Assembly: GCA_024734495.1 (NCBI GenBank)
Contig: JALMQS010000088.1
Span: forward strand, 372,001-436,000
Origin: Forficula auricularia
Taxonomy: Eukaryota; Arthropoda; Insecta; Dermaptera; Forficulidae
DNA length: 64,000 nucleotides
Direction: 5' to 3'
Below the pieces are notes generated by a model, which did not search any database, was not told the origin of the DNA, and was given only the letters and a program-made list of their open reading frames with translations. Shown in pieces: positions 23,177 to 35,481 of the stretch; position 1 is the stretch's first letter, and the number at the start of each line of letters is the position of its first letter. The translations under genes were made by a program, and so were the position numbers.

Positions 23177-23500
23177 TAGGGTTCCGTTTAAAAAGGAAAA
23201 CGGGGCACGTCTGTCAGATTATTGTTGCTCGTAAACTATATATATATATACTTGAAATTTAGAAGATTTAAGTATTCATTTTCTTATAGGGGTGGACGGC
23301 GATTGGAATTAGGTGTACACAGTCTTTGGAATTATATGGAATTATTTTGGAATTTATTAGATAATGCCCCTTCTTCTATTGTCTTCTACATGGAAATGAA
23401 AGTGGAAATGGAAGTAGATGTACAGGATATTAGGTCGCGGTTCACCCCTCGATTTTCCCGGAAATCATAAATCGAATTAAAATTTTGATTGAATGATTAT
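23177..23500 (+). repeat. Family D repeat interrupted by a family F MITE
   Basis: GGTTCCGTTTAAAAAGGAAAA, GCTCGTAAACTA and CTTGAAATTTAGAAG match 43132-43330. A family F MITE (23288-23450) interrupts it after TATTCATTTTCT. The repeat resumes with TAAATCGAATTAAAATTTTG. Confidence 0.65.
23288..23450. mobile_element. MITE family F, copy 3, nested
   Basis: GGGGTGGACGGCGATTGG at the left and GGTCGCGGTTCACCCCTC at the right are the diverged family F termini. The interior shares GGAATTATTTTGGAATTTA and ATTGTCTTCTACATGGAAAT. The 82-codon frame is a by-product. Confidence 0.78.
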
Positions 23501-23652
23501 TTTGAAGAAGTAATGTTCGAGTGAAAAATTGAAAAATATTTTGCTTATCAAAAGTGAGTGAGGTATGCCTGTAAAGACTTTATTAAGTAGAGCTAGGTTT
23601 AATTTTTGGAATAAATTCGATTAAAATTGATGGGGTCAGTTTTGTGTGATTT

Positions 23653-23890
23653 TTAGGGTTCAGTTTAAAAAGGAAAACGCGGCTCTATTTTGGTGACGCC
23701 ACAATATCTGTCTGTCTGTCTATCAGAGAAATGTAGTTCGTAAACTAATTAAGATACAAATTTCCCGCAAATCAAAAATTGTATCAAAATTTTAATCTAA
23801 TATTCGTTTGGGGGAGGGTCGAATCAGGGCCGCTCAGAGAAATTTTGGGCCCCTAGGCAAACATAAGTATGGACCCCCCTCACACCTTCT
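23653..23890 (+). repeat. Family D repeat, copy 2
   Basis: It shares GGTTCAGTTTAAAAAGGAAAA, TGTCTGTCTGTCTATC, CGTAAACTAATTAAG and CAGGGCC...GGCAAACATAAGTA with 43132-43640. No coding content. Confidence 0.65.
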
Positions 23891-24584
23891 AATGTATTGG
23901 TTCCTAACATTTTCAGTTTCATTACCCCTATGACCAAGCAAGCCATGTGCCTTTACCCGTTGTTAAAAAAATATCCATCCTCACCCCGCTGATTTCCGTT
24001 ACCTTCAACATATATTAATAGTCTGATCACCCCCTTCAAATAGCTATAAATATTTTTATACCCATGGGCGTAAATACCCCTAGGTTAGAAATCACTGGAT
24101 TATATTGTTAATATTGAATAGGAAAATTTGATTATAGAATAATTAAAATTGTTAAGACATCTTAACTTGAAAATAATTCATAAGAGTTAATTTATATAAC
24201 ATAAGTAACGATTTTGATTGTTTTATTTGAATAGAGGAAGATTTTCAAGAGAGCAACATCGAAATCTTGCTTTGGCTGTCAATCTTCGATAATATACGAC
24301 AAATTTCTAAAGCAGGGGTTCCCAACGGGGTCAGTATCGACCCCCTGAGAGTATGTGAAATTTTAAAGAGGGTCATTGATGATGAAGAGGTCGATTGAGG
24401 GTCGATCGCCGAATATGATCAGTCGATTGATTAATATTACATTATATCCGAGAGAAATATAGCCAAATAAAAAGTTGTTACCGAACGAACATATTACCGT
24501 GTTAGCAGGTCCGAATCTGTTTGCATTTTTTATATAATATAATTCTATGTTTTATATGGGCGTGTATATAAATATTTTAAAATG

Positions 24585-24585
<1 letters not shown>
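23891..24585. other. Non-coding stretch with an isolated hAT-like end
   Basis: AGCAGGGGTTCCCAACGGGG at 24313 looks like a hAT left terminus; no right end was found. Nothing coding. Confidence 0.4.

Positions 24586-24655
<70 letters not shown>
24586..24655. repeat. (TA)n microsatellite
   Basis: About 34 TA dinucleotides in a nearly uninterrupted run. Confidence 0.95.
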
Positions 24656-24657
<2 letters not shown>

Positions 24658-25184
24658 ATACTATGCACTGAAACTTGGTGAATAATTCAGTCCATTGTCA
24701 CCCACGACAAGAGAGACCGAAAGCGAGAATTCTCCTCTGAAAATATTCAAGTAAAACAATCAAAATCGTGTTTCATATTTCATTTTTTCATAATCTAAAT
24801 TATCTTTAATTTATTTATTAATAAAATTATTTATTCAATATTAATAATATAATGCGGTGTTTTGAGTCCCTGTGGACAGCCAGACCCAGTGTTTGTAGTT
24901 ATATGATATAATTATTTTATTTTTATTTTACTTGTTATATTATATAATCGTATATTTAAATATATGTATTAAATTTGAATATGTGAAATGATATATAATT
25001 AGTTTAAGATTGTAGCTGAAAAAAATCCATAAAAAATGTGTGAGATTCCCTATGACAGTCTCTCGTGGCTAGAGGCAGCTTCTCAAATAATCAGACCAAA
25101 AGAATTATAAATGAGATAGAAATTGATCTTAATTTATCGATTTCATCTATCTGGAGGTTCACAGTACTATTATAATATAAGATA

Positions 25185-26280
25185 ATTTTTAAGAAAAAAA
25201 TAAAAACTACTTCAAAAAATTAAATGCAACAAATAAAATACACTAAAAGGTATAAAATAATTATTATGTTATTTAGTTACATCTAAACGACGAAGAATTA
25301 ACATGAAATTACTTTTTGAAGTCGGTACCAAACAAACTATACTTATAAGCGAGCGTACCCGCTAAACGTACTAAGTAAGATCCGTCGAGTACGATTCATA
25401 AAAGGTATATGTTTGGCACCAACTTCAAAAAGTAATTTCATGTTAATACTTCATCGTTTAGTTGTAACTAAATAAGATAATAATTATTTTATACCTTTTA
25501 GTGTATTTTATTTGTTGCATTTAATTTTTTGAAGTCGGTTTTTATTTTTTTCTTAAAAATTATTTTTATTTTTCTCTTTTTAGTGATGTTATTAATAGTG
25601 ATCATATCATCAGAACTTGACCAAATTAATATGACACCATCCCTAAGACACCCCTTTCGGATAAAAAAAGAACCATCGAAATCGGTTCATAAACAAAGAG
25701 GTTAGGTCTAAACAAACCTAATAAAAATTTTTAAGAAAAAAATAAAAACCGACTTCAAAAAATTAAGTGCAACAAATATAAAAATACACTAAAAGGTATA
25801 AAATAATTATTATCTTATTTAGTTACAACTAAACGACGAAATATTAACACGAAATTACTTTTTAAAGTCGGTGCCAAACAAACTATACCTATAAGCGAGC
25901 GTACCCGCAAAACGTACTAAGTAAGATCCGTCGAGTGCGATTCATAAAAGGTATATGTTTGGCACCAACTTCAAAAAGTAATTTCGTGTTAATATTTCGT
26001 CGTTTAGTTGTAACTAAATAAGATAATAATTATTTTATACCTTTTAGTGTATTTTTATATTTGTTGCACTTAATTTTTTGAAGTCGGTTTTATTTTTTCT
26101 TAAAAATTTTTATTTTTCTCTTTTTAGTGATGTTATTAATAGTGATTATATCATCAGAACTTGACCAAATTAATATGACACCATCCCTAAGACACCCCTT
26201 TCGGATAAAAAAAGAACCATCGAAATCGGTTCATAAACAAAGAGGTTAGGTCTAAACAAACCTAAACAAACCTAATAAAA
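25185..26280. repeat. Tandem duplication of a about 545-bp palindromic unit
   Basis: Two nearly identical units (25185-25733 and 25733-26280) each contain a palindrome of about 350 bp bounded by ACTTCAAAAAATTAA and its complement. Shared inner words are ACTAAAAGGTATAAAATAAT, AAATTACTTTTTGAAGTCGG, GCGAGCGTACCCGC and AAGATCCGTCGAGT. A single-copy tail follows (GACACCATCCCTAAGACACC, AACCATCGAAATCGG). Confidence 0.85.
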
Positions 26281-26408
26281 AAGGTCTAATACCTATGAAA
26301 AAAAATCGAAAAAAAAAATGGGACCAATCGGAAGCTAGACTGGACCCAATGCAAAAAAAATTTTCAAAATCGGTTGACAATTGGCGGAGATATGAGGTAA
26401 CATAGGCA

Positions 26409-26460
<52 letters not shown>

Positions 26461-26702
26461 CAATCGAATAGAGAACCTCCTCCTTTTTTGAAGTCGGTTA
26501 AAAAAAGGTCTAATACCTATGAAAAAAAACGAAAAAAAAATGGGACCAATCGGAAGGTAGACTGGACCCAATGCAAAAAAAATTTTCAAAATCGGTTGAT
26601 AATTGGCGGAGATATGAGGTAACATAGGCACAAAAAAAAAAAAAAAAAAAAAAAAAAATCAGTCGAATAGAGAACCTCCTCCTTTTTTGAAGTCGGTTAA
26701 AA
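26277..26702. repeat. Two copies of a about 215-bp unit with poly-A tracts
   Basis: Each unit has AAAAAGGTCTAATACCTATG, AAATGGGACCAATCGGAAG, AATTGGCGGAGATATGAGG, a poly-A run (about 49 and 27 bases) and AGAGAACCTCCTCC, ending TTTTTTGAAGTCGGTTAAA. The phenylalanine-rich frames read through the poly-A runs and are artefacts. Confidence 0.85.
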
Positions 26703-27695
26703 ATAGCACTTTGATTATGAATTTTGAAGTTTAAAAGAGATTGTATGAAAAGATTCAATTTCTACTCTCTGGGAGTAAATGTAGTAGAAATGGCAAAAAG
26801 TTTTATTTTTTTCTCATAAGATATTTATTCAAATCTATTAAAATTTTAAAGCTATGTATTATTTTTGGTTATCTTTTATATTAAATAATTATTATTAGGA
26901 AATTTGCATTTTAAAGGGTAATTTGAAGTCTAATTTGAAATAACGCTAATAACTCCGTTGAAAATTTTTATAAAAATATGAAATTATTAGATATTATAAA
27001 ACAATTAATTATTAATAATTTAATTTTATTTTGAAAGAAATCAATTTAGTACTTTTTGAGAAAATGGTCAAAAACCATCTGAGCCGTCAAAAAAACGATG
27101 TTTTTGAAAGCATGCGATGCCTTTGAAAAAAGTTTAAAAAGTCATATGAAACGAAATATTGACTTGTGACATGTAGGTGAATTTTAAAATGTTTCAAAAA
27201 CGGCCTTCCATAGACGGTTTTCGGGGTTTTTGACCATTTTCTCAAAAAGTACTGAATCGATTTCGTTCAAAATTGAATTAAATTATTCATAATTAATAGT
27301 TTTATAATATCTATTAATTTCATATTTTTAGAAAAAAATTTAACGGAGTTATTAGTGTTTTTTCATATTGGACTTCAAATAAACAGCCCTTTAAAATGCA
27401 AATTTCTTAATTATAATTATATGATATAAAAGATAAATGAAAATAACACATAGATATGAAATTTCAATAGCTATGAATAAATATCTTATGAGAAAAAAAT
27501 AAAACTTTTGTCATTTCTAGTTGATTCGCTCCCAGTGAGAAGAAATTGAATCTTTTGATACAATTTCTTTTAAACTACAAAATTCTTAATTTAAATCCTA
27601 TTTTCTTATATTAGAATGATACTGTGAACCTTCAGATAGATGAAAATGTTAAAATAAGATCAATTTCTTTCTTATTTATAATTCTTTTTGTCTAC

Positions 27696-28460
27696 CATAA
27701 TAACGAGAGGTTCTGCGACGCAAGTACCTCGCCATGAGATGGAATAATAGTAGAATTCGGCTGATGCTAAAATTTTTGGGGATATAAAGGAAACAACCCA
27801 TTATCAGAAAAAGAGAATATTTTTAAAAAATTATTCTTATTTTAACCAAAAAAAATTCGTGAATATAAATTTAAAATCTTTCTCTATCTTCTAAATTATT
27901 GGCCGTAGACAAATTCATTATATAACATTTTTTGTAGTACGTTTAAATACCTAAAAATTGTTTCATGTAATATTTTTTGTAGCTGTCTTACTTTTGGTTG
28001 TATAATGAATCAAATTTGAAATGAAACATATATTTCACTATTTTTGCCTAACCCTTTGAAATACACAACTTTCTATAATGACCTTTGTTAAAGTAAATTC
28101 AACCATAAACAAAAATGTCTATAAGACTCAAAGCTCTACGTTGAATAATTAAAAAGTTATTGTAGATGAAAAAATTTAGTCTGAAAATCAAGCCAATGAT
28201 TTGGTCAAATAATTTTTCGAATCGAAAAAAGTGGAATTTTGTTTATGTTACGGATTTCGCTAAAAAATCTTTGGGATATTAAAGAAATATTAAAGGAAAC
28301 AACCCTCTACCCGAAATTTGAAATAAAATTTAGTTTCGCAAAAAAAAAAAATCATGAATGTAAATTTAAAAACCTCGTCTATGCTCTAAATTATTGGTCA
28401 AATATTTTTTTGAATCGAACAAAGTGGAAATCGGTCGATGTCACGTCTTTCCTTATATAA
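27696..28460. other. Stretch inserted in the right arm of the composite fold-back
   Basis: It is bounded by AATTCTTTTTGTCT repeats. Two related segments near 28000-28240 and 28250-28440 share AATAATTTTTCGAATCG and AAAGTGGAA. No recognised protein. Confidence 0.45.
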
Positions 28461-28757
28461 TTCTTTTTGTCTGAGAGGCTGCAAGTCTCTCTCTCTTCAT
28501 GAAAGACTGTCAGAGGAAATCTCACATATTTTTTACGGATTTTTTTAAGCTACAATCTTATACTAATTATATATCATTTCACATAATCATCATTTAATAT
28601 ATTTAAATATACGATTATATAATATAACAATTAAAATGATTATACATATTATATGCCTACTAAAAGGCTGGCTGACCACAGGGACTCGCGCTACGGGCCC
28701 AATCCGCAGAATTATATTATTGATATTAAATAAATAATTTTATTAATAAATAAATCA

Positions 28758-30069
28758 AAATTGAATCAGCTTGTCCTATAAGAAAATCTTAAATTTCTCC
28801 TAATTCTATTACTATAAGCAAGCTATGACTTGTTTTTTCCGATCTTATATATTGAGAGTTCTTATATTCTTATATATATGTGTGTGTTTATTCTAGTAAA
28901 AAAAAAAATCAACCTTCCTCCCTGGGATAATTCCTGCGGACGCCTATGAATCTGTTAATCATCATCCATAATATTATATAGATATATTAGGTTCGAAATC
29001 CTCGGTATTCAAGACCAACTCGCATTTTTCCAGTTATTTTAACTAGAATAGTTATATTTTCCAAGCTCATTCATTGAATCGTTTTGATTAGAAATAAATG
29101 AAAAAATGTATATTTTAACCGTACATTGAAAATTAATACTAAATGTTTTTAGTCACTGACTCTCTTTATTTGTGTTTTTTAATAAGGACATGATTATTAA
29201 TACTAATTTACGACTAATAAGTCAATCCATTTCTTGTTTCTTTGAGAAGAGAAATTCGTGTCATTCTAATGCTAGTTTAAAAATATTTATTAATATTAAT
29301 AATATAAATATAAATAATATAATTAAATCTAGCTAAATTTATTACCCTTTTTCAAATTTCAAATTTTAAATTCACTTCTTAATTATTAATGTAAGTTGTT
29401 TCAACTTTTGCTTTTATCAGATATCGTAATGAACATTTCCTACATAAATTAATTAGTACAACTTCCCGGATAGCTTAGCAATCAAGTTTTAATTAGTAAA
29501 TATTTTTTTAAAGCTTATCAAAAATTATTTAAAAAATGTGATCATTTCATTGATAATACTATGATCAATGATTAATAGATTATCGGATTTCTAGGAAAAT
29601 AGGTAAGTATAGTTAACTATTTTTATCATTTCTTGACATTCTTTTGCTTGAAAAAACCAAACAAATTGTTTGTATTTATTTACCAACTAATTGTAAAAAT
29701 CTCCATAATCTTATATTTTTGATCTTTAATAATAATTGTGTAAATATTTTTAGATTATCCAGTATATAAATAAATATTTTTAACATTTTAAATTGAAGGA
29801 AAAAGTGAAAAATTTTTCAAGACTATAGTAGATACACTTTCGACAATTTTTTGTCAGCAAACTATTACTGCTAGTAAATTAAAATTTGGTATGAAGGTGT
29901 AGTTAATCAACACAAACATGTATGCCAAATTTCAGTTCATTAAAACCATTTTTTCTTTCTGATTGTTATTAATTTTGAACTGGGTGTTCTGAAGCTAAAA
30001 ATTCGAAGCTTTGGTGATTGAGTTGTGTACCAAAAAAGAATTTGGAATTTTTGATTATAAGTCCATTCT
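28758..30069. other. AT-rich non-coding stretch
   Basis: No gene, terminal repeat or RNA element could be supported. Confidence 0.4.
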
Positions 30070-30262
30070 TCTGTATTTTTAGCAGTGTTTAGTTACCATT
30101 AATGGCCAAAACAAAATGGAATGTAACAAGATTATTCCCTCAGTATTAGATGAGTATCGATAGCTATTTTTAATTTTAAGTGAATTCCTCCATGTCTTCA
30201 GCAAAGGTTACCTATACTAATTGAAATATCAAAAATGCAATGTATGTAGAATTGTTACTGTT
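30070..30262 (+). repeat. Dispersed repeat R1, copy 2
   Basis: Matches 2125-2395 (TTACCATTAATGGCCAAAAC, AAAATGGAATGTAAC, CCATGTCTTCAGCAAAGG). Confidence 0.6.
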
Positions 30263-30815
30263 CAAATTAAAAAAAAAAGTACTGGAATAAAGTACTAATG
30301 TTTGAAGTCTGAAAACTAATCAGCGCTAAGATAATGGAACGTTTTCAATTTCATTTCAATTGGGTGAACGGTGGGAAAAAAATTGTCGACGAAAAAAGGA
30401 TTACATAGATAATATTGAGGAGTGAACCGCGAGCTAATATCGTGTACACCTACTTCCACTTCCACTTTCATTTCCAAGTAGAAGACAATAGATGAAGGGG
30501 CTTTATCTAATGAATTCCAAAAAATTCCACATAATTCTAAAGACGTGAACACCTAATTCCAATCGCGTTTCACCTCTCGCATAATATATACCCATCGACT
30601 AAATGAAAAAATCGCTCTTTTTGGGACTCTTGACGAGACTTCTTGTAATTTTTGGTTTCAATCTTCAGTTCCTAAAACTCAACCTGAATGAATACTATAA
30701 TTTGTGAATTTGGTTGAAACCATGGGTTCCGTAGTCTTTACCTGATAACCCTTTGAAGTCATGTTTGGCGGGAGACCGTTTACAATACTTGACCCATGGC
30801 TACGCTAAATATGTA
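30263..30815 (-). repeat. Family B repeat, copy 3, interrupted by a family F MITE
   Basis: ACTAATCAGCGCT, TTTCATTTCAATTGG and GGGAAAAAAATTGTCGACG precede a MITE (30417-30578). The repeat resumes with CCATCGACTAAATGAAAAAA, AACCATGGGTTCCGTAG and the terminal TACAATACTTGACCCATGG hairpin. Confidence 0.7.
30417..30578. mobile_element. MITE family F, copy 4, nested in family B
   Basis: Terminal GAGGAGTGAACCGCGA and TCGCGTTTCACCTCTC. The interior is the inverse of copies 1 and 3 (CACTTTCATTTCCAAGTAGA, ATTCCAAAAAATTCC, ACACCTAATTCCAATCGCG). Confidence 0.8.
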
Positions 30816-32207
30816 AAAAAATTGATATTTAAGATTACAAATCACTGATATGATTCTAGATGTATTTATCACCATTTGAAGTAGGTTTCAGAAGTAAAGA
30901 CTAAAATGACGAAAGAATACTAATATATTTCACCTAATTTCTTATTTCCCTGATGAAACCTCGAAAAATCTTTCAGATCAACAATTAGTTTCAAAGATTT
31001 ACCCCGAAAATTTATTTCAAATAGTGTTTATTTTTAAATATTATTGTATATAATAAGAAAATGCAACCCCCGACGCCTACAAGTCCTAGAATGCCTCTCA
31101 TATCTTAGAATGAGGGAAGAAATTCATTTATTGGAGCAAAGTTGAAAATAGTTCTAGACCCGTGAGTCTTGGAAGATTGAAAGTACTAGGAAAAGTGAAA
31201 GCGGAAAAAAGTTGCAGTCTATAGAATTTTTGGTGGATAATCGAATGAGTTTGATTCTAATTTGATCATGAATCGGTGTGTCCAATATTAAATTTTTATG
31301 TTACCGAATCGGTCAGTAAATTTTACAATCATGAATCATTTTTGATAAGCGAAAATTTGACAAATAAGTAAACAAGATTGGAAAATATTTTAAGAGATTA
31401 TCTGAATATTGAGTAAATAGAGATTAACAGGATGACAGGCTGTGATAAAAAAAGGTACAAAAAAAATTAGAGATTCCTTGTAAATAATCAATCCACCTAA
31501 TGATTTAATCATTCAATGTCTTATTTTATTACCTTGATAATTTTAAGAAAAAGAGAAAAAACGATAAGAAAAGTAGAATAAAAAGTGATAACATTTAATT
31601 GTTATCATTATTTTAAAAAGGTTCAGGCAAATACATATAACTTGTGAGTAATGAATTTTTTTATTACAATATTATTTAATTTCTAGAATAAGAAATATTT
31701 CTAATTTTCGTATAATACTACTTAATATGCTTCACTCAAGTTGTCCAAGCTAGCCAGTAGACTTTTTAGTTTCTTTATTACCTACTTTTATTACATTGAC
31801 AATGAGGACATTTGTTTGTCTGGTCAGTTGCTTTTTAGCAGTGAGTGAGTGAAGTACATATATGTTACTTAATAGAGAGCTTCTTTTTATGTTAATATGA
31901 TAAAATCATCCATACAATAGAAGGTAATTAAAATCAATTTGTTCCAAGATTTCTCACTTGCACTTTATTCTTTTTTTATAAATAATTTTTTCACTAATAT
32001 ATTCTACATATATAAATAAATTTATATATAATGACAATTGTTTATAAAATTTTAACATTAATTTTTAATTTCATTTCTTTTGAAGGTAATTTATATCTAT
32101 ATACTTAGGTCTATTAAGTAATAATTTTTTCTGTGGAGACGGGCTGATATATTAATTTCTCAGGATTGGTTAAAGGCAGTCTAGAAATAAATAAATTATA
32201 CATAATT
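30816..32207. other. AT-rich non-coding stretch
   Basis: No supportable feature. Confidence 0.4.
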
Positions 32208-32370
32208 AAAAAAAAAAACTAAAAAACACGCTTCTAAAAAGTACAAAATAATGTAATAATCAAAATGTGTGGGGCGCGGAAGCATGTAGTTTTAATTAAT
32301 TTCGACAAAGGACCCCACTCTTTTTGATATTACATAATTTTGTACTTTTTAGAAGCGTGTTTTTTAATTT
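32208..32370. mobile_element. Palindromic MITE-like element, copy 2
   Basis: Same architecture as 4284-4460: CTAAAAAACACGCTTCTAAAA and its complement near 32340-32365, with a shared centre ATGTAGTTTTAATTAATTTCG. Confidence 0.7.
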
Positions 32371-32473
32371 TTTAAAATAAAATTAATTTTTACTTTTTAT
32401 TCTCAATTATTAATTTGAAAGTTTATAACAGGAAAATAAGGACAAGTTTTTATGTGTGACTTTTTTATTTATC

Positions 32474-32512
32474 AGCCAACGTTTCGTCGTCTTTGCCGAC
32501 TTCTTCAGGGCT
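32474..32512 (-). ncRNA. Hammerhead-ribozyme-like motif (left arm)
   Basis: Minus strand: AGCC, CTGAAGA, extra A, stem GTCG/CGAC with loop, GAAAC directly joined to GTT, then GGCT. Helix I is AGCC/GGCT. Helix III is reduced to AC/GT without a loop. The predicted cleavage is after GTT. Confidence 0.55.
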
Positions 32513-32590
32513 TCAAATAGTCATGTCACACATTCGTCTAAATTTTCTTGTTATCTATAAATTTAGACGAATGTGTGACACGACTATTTG

Positions 32591-32629
32591 AAGCCTGAAG
32601 AAGTCGGCAAAGACGACGAAACGTTGGTT
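32591..32629 (+). ncRNA. Hammerhead-ribozyme-like motif (right arm), partly decayed
   Basis: CTGAAGA at 32595-32601, extra A, the same stem II, GAAAC at 32618-32622, GTT at 32623-32625. Helix I is AAGC against GGTT and pairs poorly because one C was lost, unlike the left arm. Confidence 0.45.
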
Positions 32630-32823
32630 GATAAATAAAAAAGTCACACATAAAAGCTTGTCCTTATTTTCCTGTTATAAACTTTCAAATTAATACAAAT
32701 TATGGACGGAAATTATAATAATAATTCTTAATTATTTTTATAAAGAAAAGTTTGCGGAATTTAACAGAATGAAATGTATTTATTTTTATTATTTTTATAT
32801 AATTTCATTTAAATTGAGTAGGT

Positions 32824-33511
32824 CAGTGATTCTCAAACTGGGTTCCGGGGAACCCCAGGGTTCCACGAAGGGAGGTTTGGGACTCCCCGCGCCTAGAGAT
32901 CAATAAAAGAAAAAATAGAAAAACAAAAATAGTAGTTAGTAGTATAACCCCTCAAAAAATTTGTCATGTAAAGAAAAAAGTGTTGAATCTAGAGTCTAAA
33001 TATTACCTTATAGTCAAATAAAACCATTGATACTTAAGAATGCGATGAACATCACTATTATTGTCTCAGTGATACCATTTTAAAGTACCTTAACTTGCTT
33101 ATAATACAACGATTGCGTTACATTAGTAACAAAACCAAAACATCATTTAAATTGTTAATTTATTTTGTTGTTAATAATGTTTAAAATAATATTGCTTTTC
33201 AAATAAATGAGAATATTTTTTATGAGTATACATTGAATACGTAAAAAAAGATATGTCCAATCAGAAAGGGAAAAAATTTAATAATAATATTCATGAAAAT
33301 AAAAATGTTAGGTAGGTATTGCAATTTAAAATGCACGTTTTTTGTACCCAATTTCCCCAAAATCTAGCAAATTTTTGAAATGTGGTAACACCGTCATCGA
33401 TGGCGGTATGTTATATTAAGTAGCATAATGTTGATATTTTGACGAAAAATTAAATATCTCATATTTTAGTGCTAGGGGGTTCCTCGCTCTACAAAGGGTT
33501 GAGAAACACTG
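32824..33511. mobile_element. hAT-like element without a clear target duplication
   Basis: CAGTGATTCTCAAACTGG and GGGTTGAGAAACACTG are inverted termini. Subterminal GGGTTCCGGGGAACCCC and GGGGGTTCCTCG echo each other. Flanking octamers (GAGTAGGT, TTCTAGAA) do not match, so the copy may be old or recombined. Confidence 0.65.
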
Positions 33512-35272
33512 TTCTAGAACATTCAATCAGAAAATATGCAAGTAGAAAATTTATTTCTAATGAAAAGGAAGTCCAAAATAGACCAAAATGATGATATTTT
33601 TCGAAAATCTTGAAATCTAGTTCTAGATTCAAAATTTAAAATTAGGACTTTTATTTTTCGAAAACTTAACAGTAGATTTTCAGATTTCTTATTTTAGAGA
33701 AAAAAAAAATTATCAGGCCAAATTCTTGTATGTTTTCCAGAAATCTCAATGTTGTAAGGAATGTTATGACTATATTGGGCCACGGATTAGATAGCCCTGG
33801 TTTAAACCGAATGGGATTAAAGATGGATATGAGGAATGATAATTTATTTTTAAAAGGGTCACGAATATAATAATATTTGACTATTCATTATCTATTGACA
33901 TGTAAGAACGTGCAAAGATCTAAAAGACAAGTCCTGACAAGTTTTAGTCCAGTAGAGAAATGATCAATTAATTGTGATTGTTCTAGAAAACCCCAATTCC
34001 TGGTTCCCTTGTAATTGAATGAAAACTATAGACTTAGTTAGTGTCGTGGCATATAAATTACTGAAATAATAAATATTTAAAAAAAATGAAAATATGAGAA
34101 GAAGAATTTTTAAATATTCGAAACTTCATTTTTTTTTTTTTATCTTATTGGTTGAGCTTATAATTTTGCTTTTAGTGAATTTTATTCTTGCATGCGGCCC
34201 GCGGACAACGGTTTGGACAGCCCTGATTTATATAATTCACTTTTTTGTAAATAACGAATCTTTAAATAAAAAATAAATAAAATAAAATATGATTTTAGAA
34301 AAACAATGTTAGAGACTGCCTATTCATTGAGTGATGTAAGCATAATTGAATTTGACCATTAAATCTTGTTCTATCGTTCGTTCTATTGTTTATGTTTTAA
34401 AAGAAAAACTTTTTTAAAATTTGCTTTCAAGGTAAATAAATTTTTAAAACTAATTTATTTATTGATAATATTGAAACGTCAACCTAATTCCCATAACTGC
34501 GGCAGCGGCGTAGTTTCGCTCGTGATGTAATTTGATTAGAAACATGTGCTTGAACGATTTAACTAATTCGTGCGTAAACTTCATATCCTATCAGGAACGT
34601 ATCTCGAAGGGTGGGGGAGGGGGTGTAAGGTACAAAATAAAAAAATCAGAATTTAAAAAAAATAATGTAGGTATTATTAATATAAAAACATTGGAATGAA
34701 AGCTAAATTTCAAAAAGGTATATTAAATTTTCGTTAATTTATATTTACATTTAGTGTCAACTAAAAGATTTTGAGGAGGCTTATTTTTGCCCTATTTTTG
34801 ACCATACGTCCCGATTTCGGGCTGTCTGTCCCGCTGTCCCCATCGAGAGCAAAAATGTCCCGCTTTTGCAAACAGACCAGATTTATATACACTGAGAAAA
34901 AAATGTGGATTTATCGAAAAATCAGCGCTCAATTCCCTACAAAAGTCAGTTCTGATCTTATCGATATCTTAATTCATTCATAATAATGAGTTATAGAATT
35001 CTAAAGTTGAAAAAGTTTTTTTCAAATGTTATTTAAACGTGAATTAGGAAATCGCCAAACAAAGTCTATTAAATCATTTATTTAAAATAAAGAAATAGAT
35101 TATGTTGACTTAAGAATATTTAGTTATCCCAAATAAATTTTACTTTAACAAAATTTAACAAAAACCATTTTATTGTCAAAAGAGAATTTTTTCTCAGTCT
35201 AAATAGCGCGAGTATGGGGAACCAATTATTTCTCAAGTTAAGGATATAAAAATTCATCATAACTATACTTTT
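33512..35272. other. Non-coding stretch with hAT-like ends
   Basis: GGGCCACGGATTAGATAGCC (33779) and GCGGCCCGCGGACAACGG (34196) resemble hAT right ends. ACGTCCCGATTTCGGG at 34807 and GCGTCCCGCTTTG at 35657 may be ends of one element holding the 35273-35481 fold-back. A poly-T run is at 34129-34140. No gene. Confidence 0.4.
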
Positions 35273-35481
35273 GATTGAAGGAGACAATAAAAGAGTGTCT
35301 TCTGCTGGAATTATAAATTTTATTTATGTATAAGGAGACTATAGTTTCGAGGGCTTTGCCTTGACCAATCGATTGTAATAGACTGATGAAGAGGGCAAAG
35401 CCCTCGAAACTATAGTCTCTTTGTAAATAAATAAAATTTATAATTCCAGCAGAAGACACACTCTTTTATTGTCTCCTTCAA
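35273..35481. mobile_element. Fold-back element with a hammerhead-like core in its right arm
   Basis: Terminal TTGAAGGAGACAATAAAAGA and its complement, then GTCTTCTGCTGGAATTATAA, then GACTATAGTTTCGAGGGC. The right arm keeps the full core; in the left arm the CTGATGA part has been lost. It shares its termini with 1051-1300 and 15938-15978. Confidence 0.8.
35380..35420 (+). ncRNA. Hammerhead-ribozyme-like motif
   Basis: CTGATGA at 35383-35389, extra A at 35390, stem II GAGGGC/GCCCTC (35391-35405), GAAAC at 35406-35410, loop TATA, GTC at 35415-35417. Helix I is AGA (35380-35382) with TCT (35418-35420). Compared with the 6.4-kb family, stem II has changed on both sides (GAAGGC/GCCTTC to GAGGGC/GCCCTC), a compensatory difference. 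Confidence 0.6.

Larger units (their letters stand above)
24807..28757. mobile_element. Composite fold-back element of about 4 kb with nested insertions
   Basis: The outer ends TTATTTATTAATAAAATTAT (from 24807) and the complementary AATTTTATTAATAAATAAA (to 28757) begin an inverted repeat that continues inward through TAATATAATGCGG, GTCCCTGTGG, TTTAAGATTGTAGCT and GTGTGAGATT. Inside is family C copy 2. Its left arm is broken at about 25185 by a tandemly duplicated element and resumes at about 26708. The right arm is broken at about 27690 by roughly 770 bp bounded by AATTCTTTTTGTCT on both sides. No transposase was found. Confidence 0.7.
32399..32736. mobile_element. Palindromic hammerhead-carrying element with 13-bp direct repeats
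   Basis: The inverted repeat runs from about 32408 to 32694 (TTTATAACAGGAAAATAAGG and complement at the ends, GACGAATGTGTGAC near the loop). On the right only there is an extra tail of about 28 bp. The host, known from 4460-4520, is interrupted between ATTCTCAATTATT (32399-32411) and ATTCTTAATTATT (32724-32736), a 13-bp target duplication with one mismatch. Each arm encodes an outward-pointing hammerhead-like core. Confidence 0.8.

Noticed and set aside
24313..24420. A complete hAT element starting CAGGGGTTCCCAAC
   Set aside because: No matching right end or 8-bp duplication was found.
26335..26758. Two overlapping 82-98-codon minus-strand frames
   Set aside because: They read through poly-T/poly-A tracts of a tandem repeat, giving long phenylalanine runs, and are repeated copies of each other.
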